From JBEKIK01 sp963838495 (GTDB lineage Bacteria; Planctomycetota; Planctomycetia; Pirellulales; Thermoguttaceae): a stretch of DNA of 64,000 nucleotides. The stretch covers positions 1,302,001 to 1,366,000 of the forward strand of contig CAWIRC010000001.1 in the NCBI GenBank assembly GCA_963838495.1, given 5' to 3'. The translations under genes were made by a program, and so were the position numbers. Each line of letters begins with the position of its first letter. Within the stretch, counting starts at the first letter, position 1. Positions 34,206 through 42,368 of the stretch are shown piece after piece. The notes beneath the pieces are model-generated. The model ran no database searches. It had not been told where the DNA came from and saw only the letters and a list, made by a program, of their open reading frames with translations.

Positions 34206-35489
34206 ATGTCTCGCGAAAAAAGCCATCTCGCCTTTGCCCGGGCAAAACAACTCATGCCGGGCGGGGTGAATAGCCCCGCCCGAGCCTTCGGCGGCGTGGG
34301 CGGGGAACCGATCTTCTTCGACCGCGGCGAAGGGGCATATATCTTTGACATCGACGGCAACCGCTACCTCGATTACGTGCTCTCCTGGGGACCCATGATC
34401 CTCGGGCACGCCCATCCCCTGGTAACCATGGCCATGGAAACCGCCCTGCGCAAGGGCACCAGCTTCGGCGCACCCACCGAGGCCGAAAACGAACTGGCCG
34501 CACTGATTATCGCCGCCATGCCCTCGGTCGAAAAGATCCGGCTCGTAAACTCCGGCACCGAGGCCACAATGAGCGCAATCCGCCTGGCTCGCGGCTACAC
34601 CGCTCGGGCAATGATCGTGAAATTCGCCGGCAACTATCACGGCCACGTCGATAGCCTGCTGGTGGCGGCGGGCAGTTCCGCAGCCACACTCGGCGTGCCC
34701 AACTCGCCCGGCGTCACCGAAGGAACCACACGCGATACCATCGTCCTCCAATACAACGACCTTACCAGCCTGGAAGCGGCGTTTGCGGAATATGGATCAA
34801 AGATCGCCGGCGTGATTATCGAACCTGTTTGCGGCAATATGGGTTGCGTTACAGCAAAACCCGAGTTCCTCGCGCGCTTGCGCGATTTGACGCTCCGTCA
34901 CGGCGCACTTTTGATCTTCGACGAGGTGATGTCCGGCTTCCGCGTGGCACTGGGCGGGGCGCAATCGATTTTGGGCATAAAACCGGATCTGACCACGCTG
35001 GGAAAAATCATCGGCGGCGGGCTGCCGGTAGGCGCTTACGGAGGCCGGGCCGACGTCATGGACCACGTCCTGCCCGCCGGAAAGGTCTTTCAGGCCGGCA
35101 CGCTAAGCGGAAATCCCTTGGCTGCCGCCGCAGGCATCGCCACGCTTAAAATCCTCCGCGACACGAATCCATATCCGCAACTGCAACGCCTGTCCGAACG
35201 TTTGGCTAAGGGATTGCTCGATGCAGCGTCCGCGGCGGGCACTGCGGTTTCAATCGGCATGTGTGCGGCGATGATGACCTTGTTTTTCAGCCCGGAACCG
35301 GTGGTCGATTGGCCCACGGCCTCGCACTGCGACACAAAGCGTTACGCCCGTTATTTCTGGGGCCTTATCGAGCGCGGCATCTACATGCCCCCCAGCCAAT
35401 TCGAGGCGTTTTTCCTGTCCACCGCCCACACCGAAGCCGACATCGACGCCACCATCTCCGCCGCAAAGGAAGCTCTCACCCAATCATAA
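34206..35489 (+). CDS. hemL: Glutamate-1-semialdehyde 2,1-aminomutase
   Basis: Makes 5-aminolevulinate in the C5 route to heme. The 427-residue protein has the full set of blocks: LMPGGVNSPARAFGGVGGEPIF, YLDYVLSWGPMILGHAHP, LVNSGTEATMSAIRLARG, KFAGNYHGHVD, LIFDEVMSGFR and TLGKIIGGGLPVGAYGG with the PLP lysine. I chose the ATG before SREKSHLAFARA as it matches the family start. It is a PLP fold-type I enzyme of the cytoplasm. No other heme gene is adjacent. Confidence 0.95.
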   Translation: MSREKSHLAFARAKQLMPGGVNSPARAFGGVGGEPIFFDRGEGAYIFDIDGNRYLDYVLSWGPMILGHAHPLVTMAMETALRKGTSFGAPTEAENELAALIIAAMPSVEKIRLVNSGTEATMSAIRLARGYTARAMIVKFAGNYHGHVDSLLVAAGSSAATLGVPNSPGVTEGTTRDTIVLQYNDLTSLEAAFAEYGSKIAGVIIEPVCGNMGCVTAKPEFLARLRDLTLRHGALLIFDEVMSGFRVALGGAQSILGIKPDLTTLGKIIGGGLPVGAYGGRADVMDHVLPAGKVFQAGTLSGNPLAAAAGIATLKILRDTNPYPQLQRLSERLAKGLLDAASAAGTAVSIGMCAAMMTLFFSPEPVVDWPTASHCDTKRYARYFWGLIERGIYMPPSQFEAFFLSTAHTEADIDATISAAKEALTQS

Positions 35490-35529
35490 AGCCGCGACGG
35501 GCACCGACCGAAGGTTGGTCGGTCGCGCA

Positions 35530-35582
35530 CGTCATTCAATTGCAAATTGAAAATTGCAAAATGCAAATTGCAAATTGAATCG
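35530..35582. repeat. Short tandem word repeat (caaattgaaaattgcaaaatg)
   Basis: The stretch is built of variants of attgcaaa/attgaaa. It is intergenic, between hemL and the insertion sequence. Confidence 0.7.
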
Positions 35583-35641
35583 CATCGACCATTCGCGGAT
35601 TTTTCCATTTAATTCAATACTTTGGACTTTCAACTGAGAAC

Positions 35642-36676
35642 GGTCTTGTCGAACTATTCATGCGTTCAGTACGTAAAACAAGGAGGAACCTAACAACACA
35701 AACGTCATGAAAGGAGTTTCGACATGGCCGGGACACGCAAAGGTACGTATAAAATAACAAATTGGAGAAAATACAACGAGTCTCTCGTTAAGCGGGGGTC
35801 GATTACCTTCTGGTTTAACGAGGACACGATTGACAAATGGCATCACAACAATGCGAAACCCAAGGTTGGACACCCTTTTGTCTTCAGCGATACGGCAATC
35901 GAGTGTATGCTCGTTTTGCGAGAGCTTTTTCAATTGCCCTATCGCCAAACGGAAGGATTGGGAAAATCGCTTGCCGAACTGATGGAAGTAATCATTGATA
36001 TACCGGATTATACGTCGTTGGCCAAGCGAGCAGCGAAAATGGCTATATTGCTGGAAGTTAGAAAACATACCGGCCCGATCGACGTGGTTGTAGACAGCAC
36101 CGGGCTTAAGGTTTTCGGCGAAGGCGAATGGAAAATGCGTAAGCATGGCAAAACGAAACGTCGTTTCTGGCGAAAGTTGCATTTGGCGATCAATCCGGAT
36201 ACGCATGAGATCGTGGCGGAAACCATGACGGAAAATAGTTGCGATGACGCCGGCCAAACGGACAACCTGTTGGATCAAGTCCACTCGCCGGTTGAAAAAT
36301 TGTATGGCGACGGAGCTTACGATCAACGAAAGGTTTACAGAACGTTGAAAAAACGCGGGATAAAGGCAATCATCCCGCCGCGACGCAACGCGAAGATTTC
36401 GCGACACGGAAATTCTCGTGGCCGTCCTCTGGCACGGGACTTGGCGATTCGAGAAATCCGCCGCCACGGCCGCAGGCACTGGAAAGAGCGAGTCGGCTAC
36501 CATCGCCGCAGCCTTTCGGAAACAGCCATGTATCGAATGAAATGTTGCTTCGGCGACCATTTGAAAAACCGTTTGATTCAAAATCAAAAAACAGAAACAC
36601 GACTAAGATCTAAAATCCTTAACAAATACACCCACCTCGGACTTCCTTTGTTCGAGTGGAATTAGTCAACAAGACC
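35642..36676. mobile_element. Complete IS5-family insertion sequence with 9-bp target duplication
   Basis: The element is 1035 bp. Its ends begin ggtcttgtcgaactattc and, on the other strand, ggtcttgttgactaattc (14 of 18 match). The nine bases actgagaac occur directly before (35633-35641) and after (36677-36685), a perfect target duplication. One transposase gene fills it. The site lies in an actgagaactgatcactg word repeat. Confidence 0.92.
35724..36665 (+). CDS. IS5-family (IS903-like) DDE transposase
   Basis: A 313-residue transposase inside the element above. The opening (TNWRKYNESLVKRGSITFWF, lightly varied) is typical of the IS903/IS5 group. The catalytic triad can be placed at the D of VVVDSTGLKVFGEGEW, the D of YGDGAYD, and the E of YHRRSLSETAMYRMK. 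AAAGGAG precedes the ATG. The frame is intact and the ends are present, so it may be mobile. Nothing suggests passenger genes. Confidence 0.95.
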   Translation: MAGTRKGTYKITNWRKYNESLVKRGSITFWFNEDTIDKWHHNNAKPKVGHPFVFSDTAIECMLVLRELFQLPYRQTEGLGKSLAELMEVIIDIPDYTSLAKRAAKMAILLEVRKHTGPIDVVVDSTGLKVFGEGEWKMRKHGKTKRRFWRKLHLAINPDTHEIVAETMTENSCDDAGQTDNLLDQVHSPVEKLYGDGAYDQRKVYRTLKKRGIKAIIPPRRNAKISRHGNSRGRPLARDLAIREIRRHGRRHWKERVGYHRRSLSETAMYRMKCCFGDHLKNRLIQNQKTETRLRSKILNKYTHLGLPLFEWN

Positions 36677-36746
36677 ACTGAGAACTGATCACTGATAACT
36701 GACAACTTGAGTTGCATTCTGAACCCTGACCACTGAACCCTGAACC
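36677..36746. repeat. Heptamer-like word repeats (actgataactgag / ccctgaa)
   Basis: Runs such as actgagaactgatcactgat and tgaaccctgaaccctaat fill this short intergenic stretch. Related words occur at 39454-39490 and 59460-59506. Confidence 0.65.
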
Positions 36747-37061
36747 CTAATCAATGTGAAACACTTCGCGCAGGTTTTTTGTTATGGGGCTGTTGTCGGG
36801 ATTGGAGGGCATGATCTCCCGCATGTGGGCCCACCATTTGCGGCAGATTTCGGTGCGGGCAATGGCGTTCCAGCGCGATTGATCCTCGATTTCCACGTAG
36901 CCGAACAACTGGCTGGTCTCGGGATCGAGAAAAATCGAGTAATTGTGCACCCCGTGCGATTTTAGAGTGGTTTCCAGCTCCGGCCAGATGGGATTGTGCC
37001 GCTTGCGATATTCCCCATGCCGGTCCGGATTGACTTGCATCAGAAATGCCTTGCGTATCAT
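36747..37061 (-). CDS. rhaM: L-rhamnose mutarotase
   Basis: A 104-residue enzyme that interconverts alpha- and beta-L-rhamnose. MIRKAFLMQVNPDRHGEYRKRHNPIWPELETTLKSHGVHNYSIFLDPETSQLFGYVEIED is the family pattern, including the active-site His in KRHNPIWPEL and the Tyr of NYSIF. WWAHMREIMPSNPDNSP is the conserved end block. The neighbour downstream on the same strand starts a new gene, with rhaM upstream by only a few bases; rhaM is itself preceded by the insertion sequence at its 3' side. Rhamnose may come from the GH106 enzyme at 1.6-4.8 kb. Confidence 0.92.
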   Translation of the reverse strand: MIRKAFLMQVNPDRHGEYRKRHNPIWPELETTLKSHGVHNYSIFLDPETSQLFGYVEIEDQSRWNAIARTEICRKWWAHMREIMPSNPDNSPITKNLREVFHID

Positions 37062-37065
37062 TTTA

Positions 37066-37746
37066 TTACCTCAAATATTCAATGTACATATTGGGTTGGA
37101 TGGAAATGCCTGGTTTTGCCAACAGTTCGACGAATCGAGCCCCTTTTTTCGGATGAAACAAGTTGGCCGATGCGCTGCTTCTGAGTACCCAGGCGGTATC
37201 CAGACCGCGTTCGGTGCCTGCGGCTGCCAGTACGTGCTCGTTTTCCGGAAGGACGCCTGCATCGACGGCCATCAAGACACATTCCAAACAAACCAGCGTG
37301 CCGGTTGAGACAAGTTCCAAGGTTTTTGCCATGACATCGAGCGACGTAACTTGGCCAAGGTGCAATCGCATGGAAAAACTCGGGCCAAAAAATGGAATTG
37401 TGCCTTGAACGACTGGAACGCCGAGTTTTTCCAATTTCGCACGGTTCTGAGGGGTGACATTCATAGGCGCCCTTTTTAGCCCGTCGGCGGCCCAATGATC
37501 GCGAATTTTTTTCAGTTCCGGAATGTCGGCAAAGGGGCCCGTCTCCATGTTTGCGATTTCCCAGCCCATTCCCTGCGGGCAGGTGACGCAGATTATTTTC
37601 GTTTTCTGCACTTTCTCCGCCACCCGCAGTGCACTGTCACCCGTGATCGATGCGACGACAATAAATGGATAACGGCAGCCCTCCCGTGCTAGAATCTCCA
37701 CAATTTCGTCGGTGTTCACCGGTCCGGGTCTGTCGAAAACTTTCAT
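37066..37746 (-). CDS. Pyruvate kinase C-terminal-like domain protein (COG1751 type)
   Basis: A 226-residue protein: YFDRPGPVNT-like opening (MKVFDRPGPVNTDEIVEILARE), YPFIVVASITGDSALRVAEKVQ, TKIICVTCPQGMGWE, then SFSMRLHLGQVTSLDVMAKTLELVSTGTLVCLECVLMA. This is a stand-alone relative of the pyruvate kinase allosteric/C domain, with no catalytic kinase barrel. Function is unknown. It ends five bases before rhaM on the same strand, so the two are likely co-transcribed, which may point to sugar metabolism. Confidence 0.75.
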   Translation of the reverse strand: MKVFDRPGPVNTDEIVEILAREGCRYPFIVVASITGDSALRVAEKVQKTKIICVTCPQGMGWEIANMETGPFADIPELKKIRDHWAADGLKRAPMNVTPQNRAKLEKLGVPVVQGTIPFFGPSFSMRLHLGQVTSLDVMAKTLELVSTGTLVCLECVLMAVDAGVLPENEHVLAAAGTERGLDTAWVLRSSASANLFHPKKGARFVELLAKPGISIQPNMYIEYLR

Positions 37747-38000
37747 CCTATTTCCTCGATTATGCCTGCAAGATTATCATGTCACAGTGCCCTGGCGGCA
37801 ATTTTGGACTGATTTTAGACGCCCGCGGAATAGCAGTCGATCCCCCCTCCGACACGGAATACGGGATTATCGTTCCCATTCTAATCAAATCAAGTGGTAT
37901 ATTTATTAGGGTAGTTTAATTCGGGGTCTGGCGTTTGGCGGCATATATCTCCCGGTGCAATTGCCGGGGTTAAATAATCGCGATAACCGGTGTCGTCCGT

Positions 38001-39453
38001 ATGTTTTATCTATTGCGAGGGGGCGACTTTTTTTCCTGGACGCTGCTGTATTACCTCAGCGAATGGATAATTCGCATTGTAATGCTGTTCGTGGTGCCGC
38101 GCCGCCGGGCGCCGCAAGCGGCCATGGCCTGGCTGTTGGTGATCTTTTTTGTCCCCTGGCCCGGGCTGGTTCTTTATTGGCTGATCGGCTCTCACCGCCT
38201 GCCCAAGCGGCGGATCAAGGAGCACAATGAAATATTGCAGCGATTGGAAACGGTCAACCGGCGATTCGAGGATCACTCCCACATAGTCCGCCCGCAGCTC
38301 GGCGAACATGCCATGGCGGCGGTCAAGCTGGCCGAGCGGCTGGGCTACATGCCGATTCTGGACGGGAACAACGTCGAACTGATCGCCCAGACAGACGATT
38401 TCATTGCCCGCCTGGTGGCCGACATCGACGCGGCGCGTCATCACGTTCACTTATTGTTTTACATCTTTGCCAATGATTCCACGGGCCGGCGCGTGGCCGA
38501 TGGCGCTTTATCGGGCGGTCGCCCGGGGCGTGAAATGCCGGGTCTTGGCCGACGGCGTGGGCTCGCGCCCCTTTTTCAAGCGTCTGGGCCGTGAAATGAT
38601 CGCCCGGGGTGTGGATCTGCACGAGTCTTTGCCCGTGGGCCTGTTCCGGCGGAGCATGGCCCGGCTCGACCTCCGCAATCACCGCAAGGTGGCGGTAATC
38701 GACGGCCGGGTGGGATACACTGGCTCGCAGAACATCGTCGATGCCGGGTACGGGCATAAAGACCTGGCCTGGCACGACCTGATGGTCCGCCTGACCGGCC
38801 CGATCATCATGGAACTCCAGGCCGTCTTCATTTCCGATTGGTACTTCGAGACAAATGACGCCCTTGACGGCGAGGAGTTTTTTCCCGATCCGCAGGAAGG
38901 CGGCGAAATCGCCGTGCAGACACTGCCCAGCGGCCCTAGTTATCCCACGGAAAACTACCAGCGGATGGTGGTGGCCGCCATCCATTCGGCCGAGCGGCAC
39001 GTGACCATTACCACCCCGTATTTCGTGCCCGACGAGGCCTTTTTGCAGGCCATGCAAACGGCCGTTTTGCGTGGAGTCAAGCTCGAGGTGATCGTGCCCA
39101 GACGCGTGGACCAGAAACTCGTGGGCGCCGCCGGCCGATCCTACTACGACGACCTTCTGGACATGGGCGCCACGCTCTACCTTTATGACGAGGGCCTGCT
39201 GCACGCCAAAACCATGTGCATCGACGATTCGATAGCCTTTATCGGTTCGAGCAATTTCGATATCCGCTCCTTCGCCCTGAATTTCGAGATCAACCTGCTC
39301 TTTTACGGTCCCCAGGTCGCCCAGCAACTGCGGGCACAGCATCAAAAATACATCGAAAAGTCCTTCCAACTGACTGCCGAGAACTGGGGCAATCGCCCGG
39401 CAATAAAAAAACTCTTCCAAAACGTGGCCAAATTGGTTAGCCCACTGTTGTAA
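38001..39453 (+). CDS. cls: Cardiolipin synthase / phospholipase D family, frameshifted near 38499
   Basis: One gene in two frames, about 484 residues in all. The N-terminal frame has two membrane segments (WIIRIVMLFVVPRRRAPQAAMAWLLVIFFVPWPGLVLYWLIG) and reads to HVHLLFYIFANDSTGRRVAD. The second frame picks up at ALYRAVARGVKCRVLADGVGS and contains both HKD motifs (NHRKVAVIDGRVGYTGSQN; HAKTMCIDDSIAFIGSSN). One extra G in gatggcg accounts for the break. The enzyme joins two phosphatidylglycerol molecules in the inner membrane. All active-site residues are intact. Confidence 0.88.
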
Positions 39454-39490
39454 ATAGTAATCAGTTGTCAGTTTTCAGTAATCAGTTTAT
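39454..39490. repeat. Short word repeat (aatcagt / cagtttt)
   Basis: taatcagttgtcagttttca followed by gtaatcagttt, of the same style as the repeats at 36677 and 59460. Confidence 0.55.
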
Positions 39491-39531
39491 TCTTTACGCC
39501 TTCGACTCTCATCTGCAAGAAAGATATTGCT

Positions 39532-39828
39532 CTACTGAGCATGTGTCGGCTCGGCATTGAGCTTGATGCCCAGCGCCTGGACTACCTTTAGAATCGTGGC
39601 AAATTCCGGATTTCCTTCGGGCGAAAGTGCTTTGTAAAGGCTCTCGCGTCGAAGTCCTGTTTCGCGAGCGATTTCAGTCATGCCGTGAGCACGGGCGATA
39701 TTGCCGAGGGCATGGATTATTAGCGAAGGATCGCCGTCCTCCAAAGCGGCCTGTAGATAGGCTGCCATATCCTCTTCGCTTTCCAAGTATTTCACAACAT
39801 CGTACCGTTTTGTTTTTCTTTTAGCCAT
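39532..39828 (-). CDS. Addiction-module antidote protein, HigA-like
   Basis: A 98-residue Xre-type antitoxin. YDVVKYLESEEDMAAYLQAALEDGDPSLIIHALGNIARAHGMTEIARETGLRRESLYKALSPEGNPEFATILKVVQALGIKL is a standard pattern of the downstream partner of RelE-like toxins (HI1420-type): a short N-terminal arm and a helix-turn-helix (MTEIARETGLRRESLYKAL). It follows its toxin gene by nine bases on the same strand, an order (toxin first) typical of HigBA modules. It likely represses its own operon through the palindrome at 40137. Confidence 0.9.
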   Translation of the reverse strand: MAKRKTKRYDVVKYLESEEDMAAYLQAALEDGDPSLIIHALGNIARAHGMTEIARETGLRRESLYKALSPEGNPEFATILKVVQALGIKLNAEPTHAQ

Positions 39829-39837
39829 GTTGAACTC

Positions 39838-40128
39838 CTACAAATCATGCGCCAGTTGAATAGCTTTCTTGATATCCCGGTCTTGTGCACGCTTATCGCC
39901 ACCGGCTAGCAGGATGATTAACTCTAGCCCTCGCATAGTGAAATAGACTCGATAACCTGGGCCATAATCGATTCGCAATTCGGAAACGCCTTCGCCTACC
40001 GGTTTTACATCCCCAGGCAAACCAAGTTGCAAGCGATCGATTCGGACCTGAATGTGCGCCCTGGCTTGACGGTCCCGCAACGCGTGAAACCAGTTGGCAA
40101 ACACTTCCGTCTGGCGAATTTCGACCAT
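39838..40128 (-). CDS. RelE/ParE-superfamily toxin, HigB-like
   Basis: A 96-residue toxin of the HI1419 type. It has ANWFHALRDRQARAHIQVRIDRLQLGLPGDVKPVGEGVSELRIDYGPGYRVYF followed by ELIILLAGGDKRAQDRDIKKA. The family cleaves ribosome-bound mRNA. The conserved basic residues (Arg of ELRIDYGPGYRVYF, Lys of GGDKRAQ) are present. An 18-bp perfect palindrome lies just upstream. The pair appears complete. Confidence 0.92.
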   Translation of the reverse strand: MVEIRQTEVFANWFHALRDRQARAHIQVRIDRLQLGLPGDVKPVGEGVSELRIDYGPGYRVYFTMRGLELIILLAGGDKRAQDRDIKKAIQLAHDL

Positions 40129-40136
40129 TATTTAAG

Positions 40137-40154
40137 TGTATCCTATAGGATACA
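40137..40154. promoter_or_regulatory. 18-bp perfect palindrome, likely operator of the HigBA-like pair
   Basis: tgtatcctataggataca is a perfect inverted repeat 9-26 bases upstream of the toxin start codon. Xre-type antitoxins of this group repress their own promoters through such sites. Confidence 0.75.
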
Positions 40155-40419
40155 GTTTTGCAATAGGTTCATTTAGGCAATCTACCAAGCCTCTGGCCCA
40201 ATGCAATTGGATGCTGAGATCATTTTGTCAAGAAATCTAACCACAGTAATAACCCAGCGGGGAATTGACTAGGCGATGTAATTCTGTAGGCTAGTGGCAG
40301 TCTCGATTCATCGATTCGTACGCGCCGAAACGGTGCGGTAGGCCAAGGCAACGGAAACCGGGACGGAAGAAAGCGAAAATGAATTAAGTGTCTGTAATTT
40401 TTCCAAAGGAGAATGTGTT
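40155..40419. other. Intergenic stretch between the TA pair and a secreted protein gene
   Basis: About 265 bases without a supportable gene. AAAGGAG lies just before the ATG at 40420. Confidence 0.4.
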
Positions 40420-40815
40420 ATGTTATCTCGTCGTACCATTGTCTCGGTTGTTTGTTTTGCTGCGGTTGTCACAATCTCAGCCGTGTTAGCACAATCGCCT
40501 ACCCTGCAGCGCGAACTTCAGGGCACCAAGCCCTACACCCCAACGCGACTGGAGTGGCTCGCCGTGAAACTGAATGCGTACTATCGTTATGACTCTTTGC
40601 GCGAGCCTGCGTTGGGCTTTAATGTCACGTTTGTTACAATCGAGAATGAAGACTCAATACTCTTGTACGTTCAGCACATGAGAGACGCTAACCGCGCCTC
40701 AATGAACATTACTGTGAATTCCGCAAGGAAAATTTTCGACATGGAGGTGAAGAACAGGGGATGGGATTCTTGGGTGAAGCTGCGTGAGAAGATCGAGATG
40801 GTAGAAGAGAAATAA
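40420..40815 (+). CDS. Exported protein of unknown function
   Basis: A 131-residue protein with a signal peptide (TIVSVVCFAAVVTISAVLAQ) and an AAAGGAG ribosome site. The mature part (RLEWLAVKLNAYYRYDSL, NVTFVTIENEDSILLYVQHM, ARKIFDMEVKNRGWDSW) looks like a small alpha/beta domain. I do not recognise a family. It precedes the Lit-like gene by 91 bases on the same strand. No functional statement can be supported beyond export. Confidence 0.65.
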   Translation: MLSRRTIVSVVCFAAVVTISAVLAQSPTLQRELQGTKPYTPTRLEWLAVKLNAYYRYDSLREPALGFNVTFVTIENEDSILLYVQHMRDANRASMNITVNSARKIFDMEVKNRGWDSWVKLREKIEMVEEK

Positions 40816-40906
40816 CCCATCGATGGATAACTCGTGTGAACGCTGCCAATAAAGTGCTAGAATCAAGATATCTTCAAACATCGGAAAGATTTGAAAGGGG
40901 TTCTTT

Positions 40907-41845
40907 ATGTGCCCAATACAGCAAGTCAACATTGAACCGATGATAGAGCTCTTACGAACGGTCTCGCCGGGCAAGTCGAATGCACTGGACGAGTTAATGG
41001 TGAGGCTACATCCTATTTTACAGCTCGATAGTGATGAGCTTAGAATCCTGTTTAGTGCCCATAGTAGTTCCAACACGATTACTGTTGGTGTGCCATGCAC
41101 TCGCCGCTTACAGGCCCACGCCTATGGATATGCCATCATACTTTTGGCATTAGGGACGCCTGGTTATCTCAACCTTAATTCGGATGAGCGAAAACGGCTA
41201 TACAGTCCCGCTGATCCGCTTTTAAACTGGGCTGTCAGCCGTGACCTTCAACAATGGCTGACGCAGATCGAGGGCACCGAGCCACCCCTGGAAAACATAT
41301 TTTCAGGAGCCGGTATCGCGTTGCCGAATGGCCTCTTGAGTAGTCTCACAGATAATCAGCGAGTGATGGGGGAAGGTCTTTTCCGGCTAGCGCTGGCGTT
41401 CATCTTGCTACACGAACTTGCCCACCTAGCTTATGGCCACGAGCGCAACGATGATAAATTCTGGGATAGAGAACAAGAAAAGACTGCTGATCAATTTGCC
41501 GCAGAATGGTTAATGGACTTCTTCCATGAAGATCCTATCGACCGTATGCTCAAGATATACGGGATTGCCGTCGCTTTACTTTGGATAACCGTATTTGATA
41601 TTTTTTTCTGGCCGCGCCAGAACGAAACCCATCCGCCTGGATATGGTCGTCTGTACCAGGTGCTGGACCAAGTGGTTGACAGCAACAACGACAACGAGAA
41701 ACTCTTGATTTGGGATTTCGTATCAAGGATTCTGTTTGCACATTGCAAGGCTGCCAAAATTCAAGTTGAACCAGAACCAACGCACGGATTACCGAGGGAT
41801 CGGGTGAATTACCTAATTGATTTGATCTCCAAGAAGTCAAAGTGA
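40907..41845 (+). CDS. Lit-like (peptidase U49) metalloprotease, candidate phage-exclusion factor
   Basis: A 312-residue protein with a zinc-protease motif, LLHELAHLAYGHE (H169-E-L-A-H173), and a downstream EKTADQFAAEWLMDF helix, the usual third-ligand region. A hydrophobic segment (LKIYGIAVALLWITVFDIFF) follows. Overall order resembles the peptidase U49 family; E. coli Lit cleaves EF-Tu during phage T4 infection and stops growth. The match is by pattern only, and other HExxH families are possible. Neighbours are a toxin-antitoxin pair and a HEPN protein, in keeping with a defence role. AAAGGGG precedes the ATG. Confidence 0.65.
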   Translation: MCPIQQVNIEPMIELLRTVSPGKSNALDELMVRLHPILQLDSDELRILFSAHSSSNTITVGVPCTRRLQAHAYGYAIILLALGTPGYLNLNSDERKRLYSPADPLLNWAVSRDLQQWLTQIEGTEPPLENIFSGAGIALPNGLLSSLTDNQRVMGEGLFRLALAFILLHELAHLAYGHERNDDKFWDREQEKTADQFAAEWLMDFFHEDPIDRMLKIYGIAVALLWITVFDIFFWPRQNETHPPGYGRLYQVLDQVVDSNNDNEKLLIWDFVSRILFAHCKAAKIQVEPEPTHGLPRDRVNYLIDLISKKSK

Positions 41846-41874
41846 TAACAACCATCAACTGTGTGGTACTATAG

Positions 41875-41963
41875 GGGATTAAAGGGGGGATTAAAGGGGA
41901 CATTCTGGTTATTCAAGAAATGTAGAATGTCTCCTTTTTCCCCTTCCCTTTTTCCCCTTTTTC
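41875..41963. repeat. REP-like inverted repeat (aaaggggacattct / agaatgtctccttt)
   Basis: Arms at about 41893-41906 and 41924-41938 face each other within purine- and pyrimidine-rich flanks. The style resembles the RAYT-linked REP at 6976, but the word differs. Confidence 0.6.
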
Positions 41964-41981
41964 ACAATTAGGAGAGATATT

Positions 41982-42167
41982 ATGCCAAGCGAATTCAGTT
42001 ACGGCACGCCGTCTTTGGAATTTGTTCGGTATCGGCATCTTAACAAGTCGCAGGATGTCGAATGCCTCGACGACGTTCAACTTCGTGACGTGCTGGTAGC
42101 ATTACTGCAAGCCGCAGATGCAATATGGGACGAACTGCGGGCTATTCGGAAGTCTGTTGAGAAGTGA
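41982..42167 (+). CDS. Small protein of unknown function
   Basis: A 61-residue protein with a good ribosome site (TTAGGAGAG, eight bases from the ATG). FVRYRHLNKSQDVECLDDVQLRDVLVALLQAADAIWDELRAIRKSVEK is mostly helical and acidic. I recognise no family. It lies between the Lit-like gene and the HEPN gene. Being so short, it may be an accessory or antitoxin-like partner, but this is only a thought. Confidence 0.5.
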   Translation: MPSEFSYGTPSLEFVRYRHLNKSQDVECLDDVQLRDVLVALLQAADAIWDELRAIRKSVEK

Positions 42168-42216
42168 GAAAAGATCTATGGAATGGGTGAATTCCGTAGA
42201 CAGCATACTTAATATT

Positions 42217-42340
42217 AGGCGGGTGGCCCAGGTTCTCGAACCTGGGCAGGTTGGCCGCGAGAGGTAGATGAAGATTGCTGATTCTTTGTCATACCCTCAC
42301 CGGTCTACGTCACACCGATTTAAGAATCGGCGCCACCCAG
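42217..42340. repeat. Structured element, copy 1 (flanks HEPN gene)
   Basis: gggtggc near 42220 can pair with gccaccc near 42331; inside are hairpins ccaggttctcgaacctgg and ccgatttaagaatcgg. The core ttggccgcgagaggta..tgaagattg.tgatt recurs at 43153-43198. It resembles a tRNA-like or structured RNA but does not fit a tRNA. Confidence 0.5.
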
Positions 42341-42368
42341 CCAATTCACTTTGTAGGAGCTTATCTTC

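Noticed and set aside
38401..39420. A 339-codon minus-strand frame opposite cardiolipin synthase
   Set aside because: The plus strand has both HKD motifs; the minus frame has none and no plausible start.
42217..42340. A tRNA gene
   Set aside because: The acceptor-like arms and a GTTCGA-type loop tempt, but the total length, eight-base loop and lack of an anticodon arm do not fit a tRNA.
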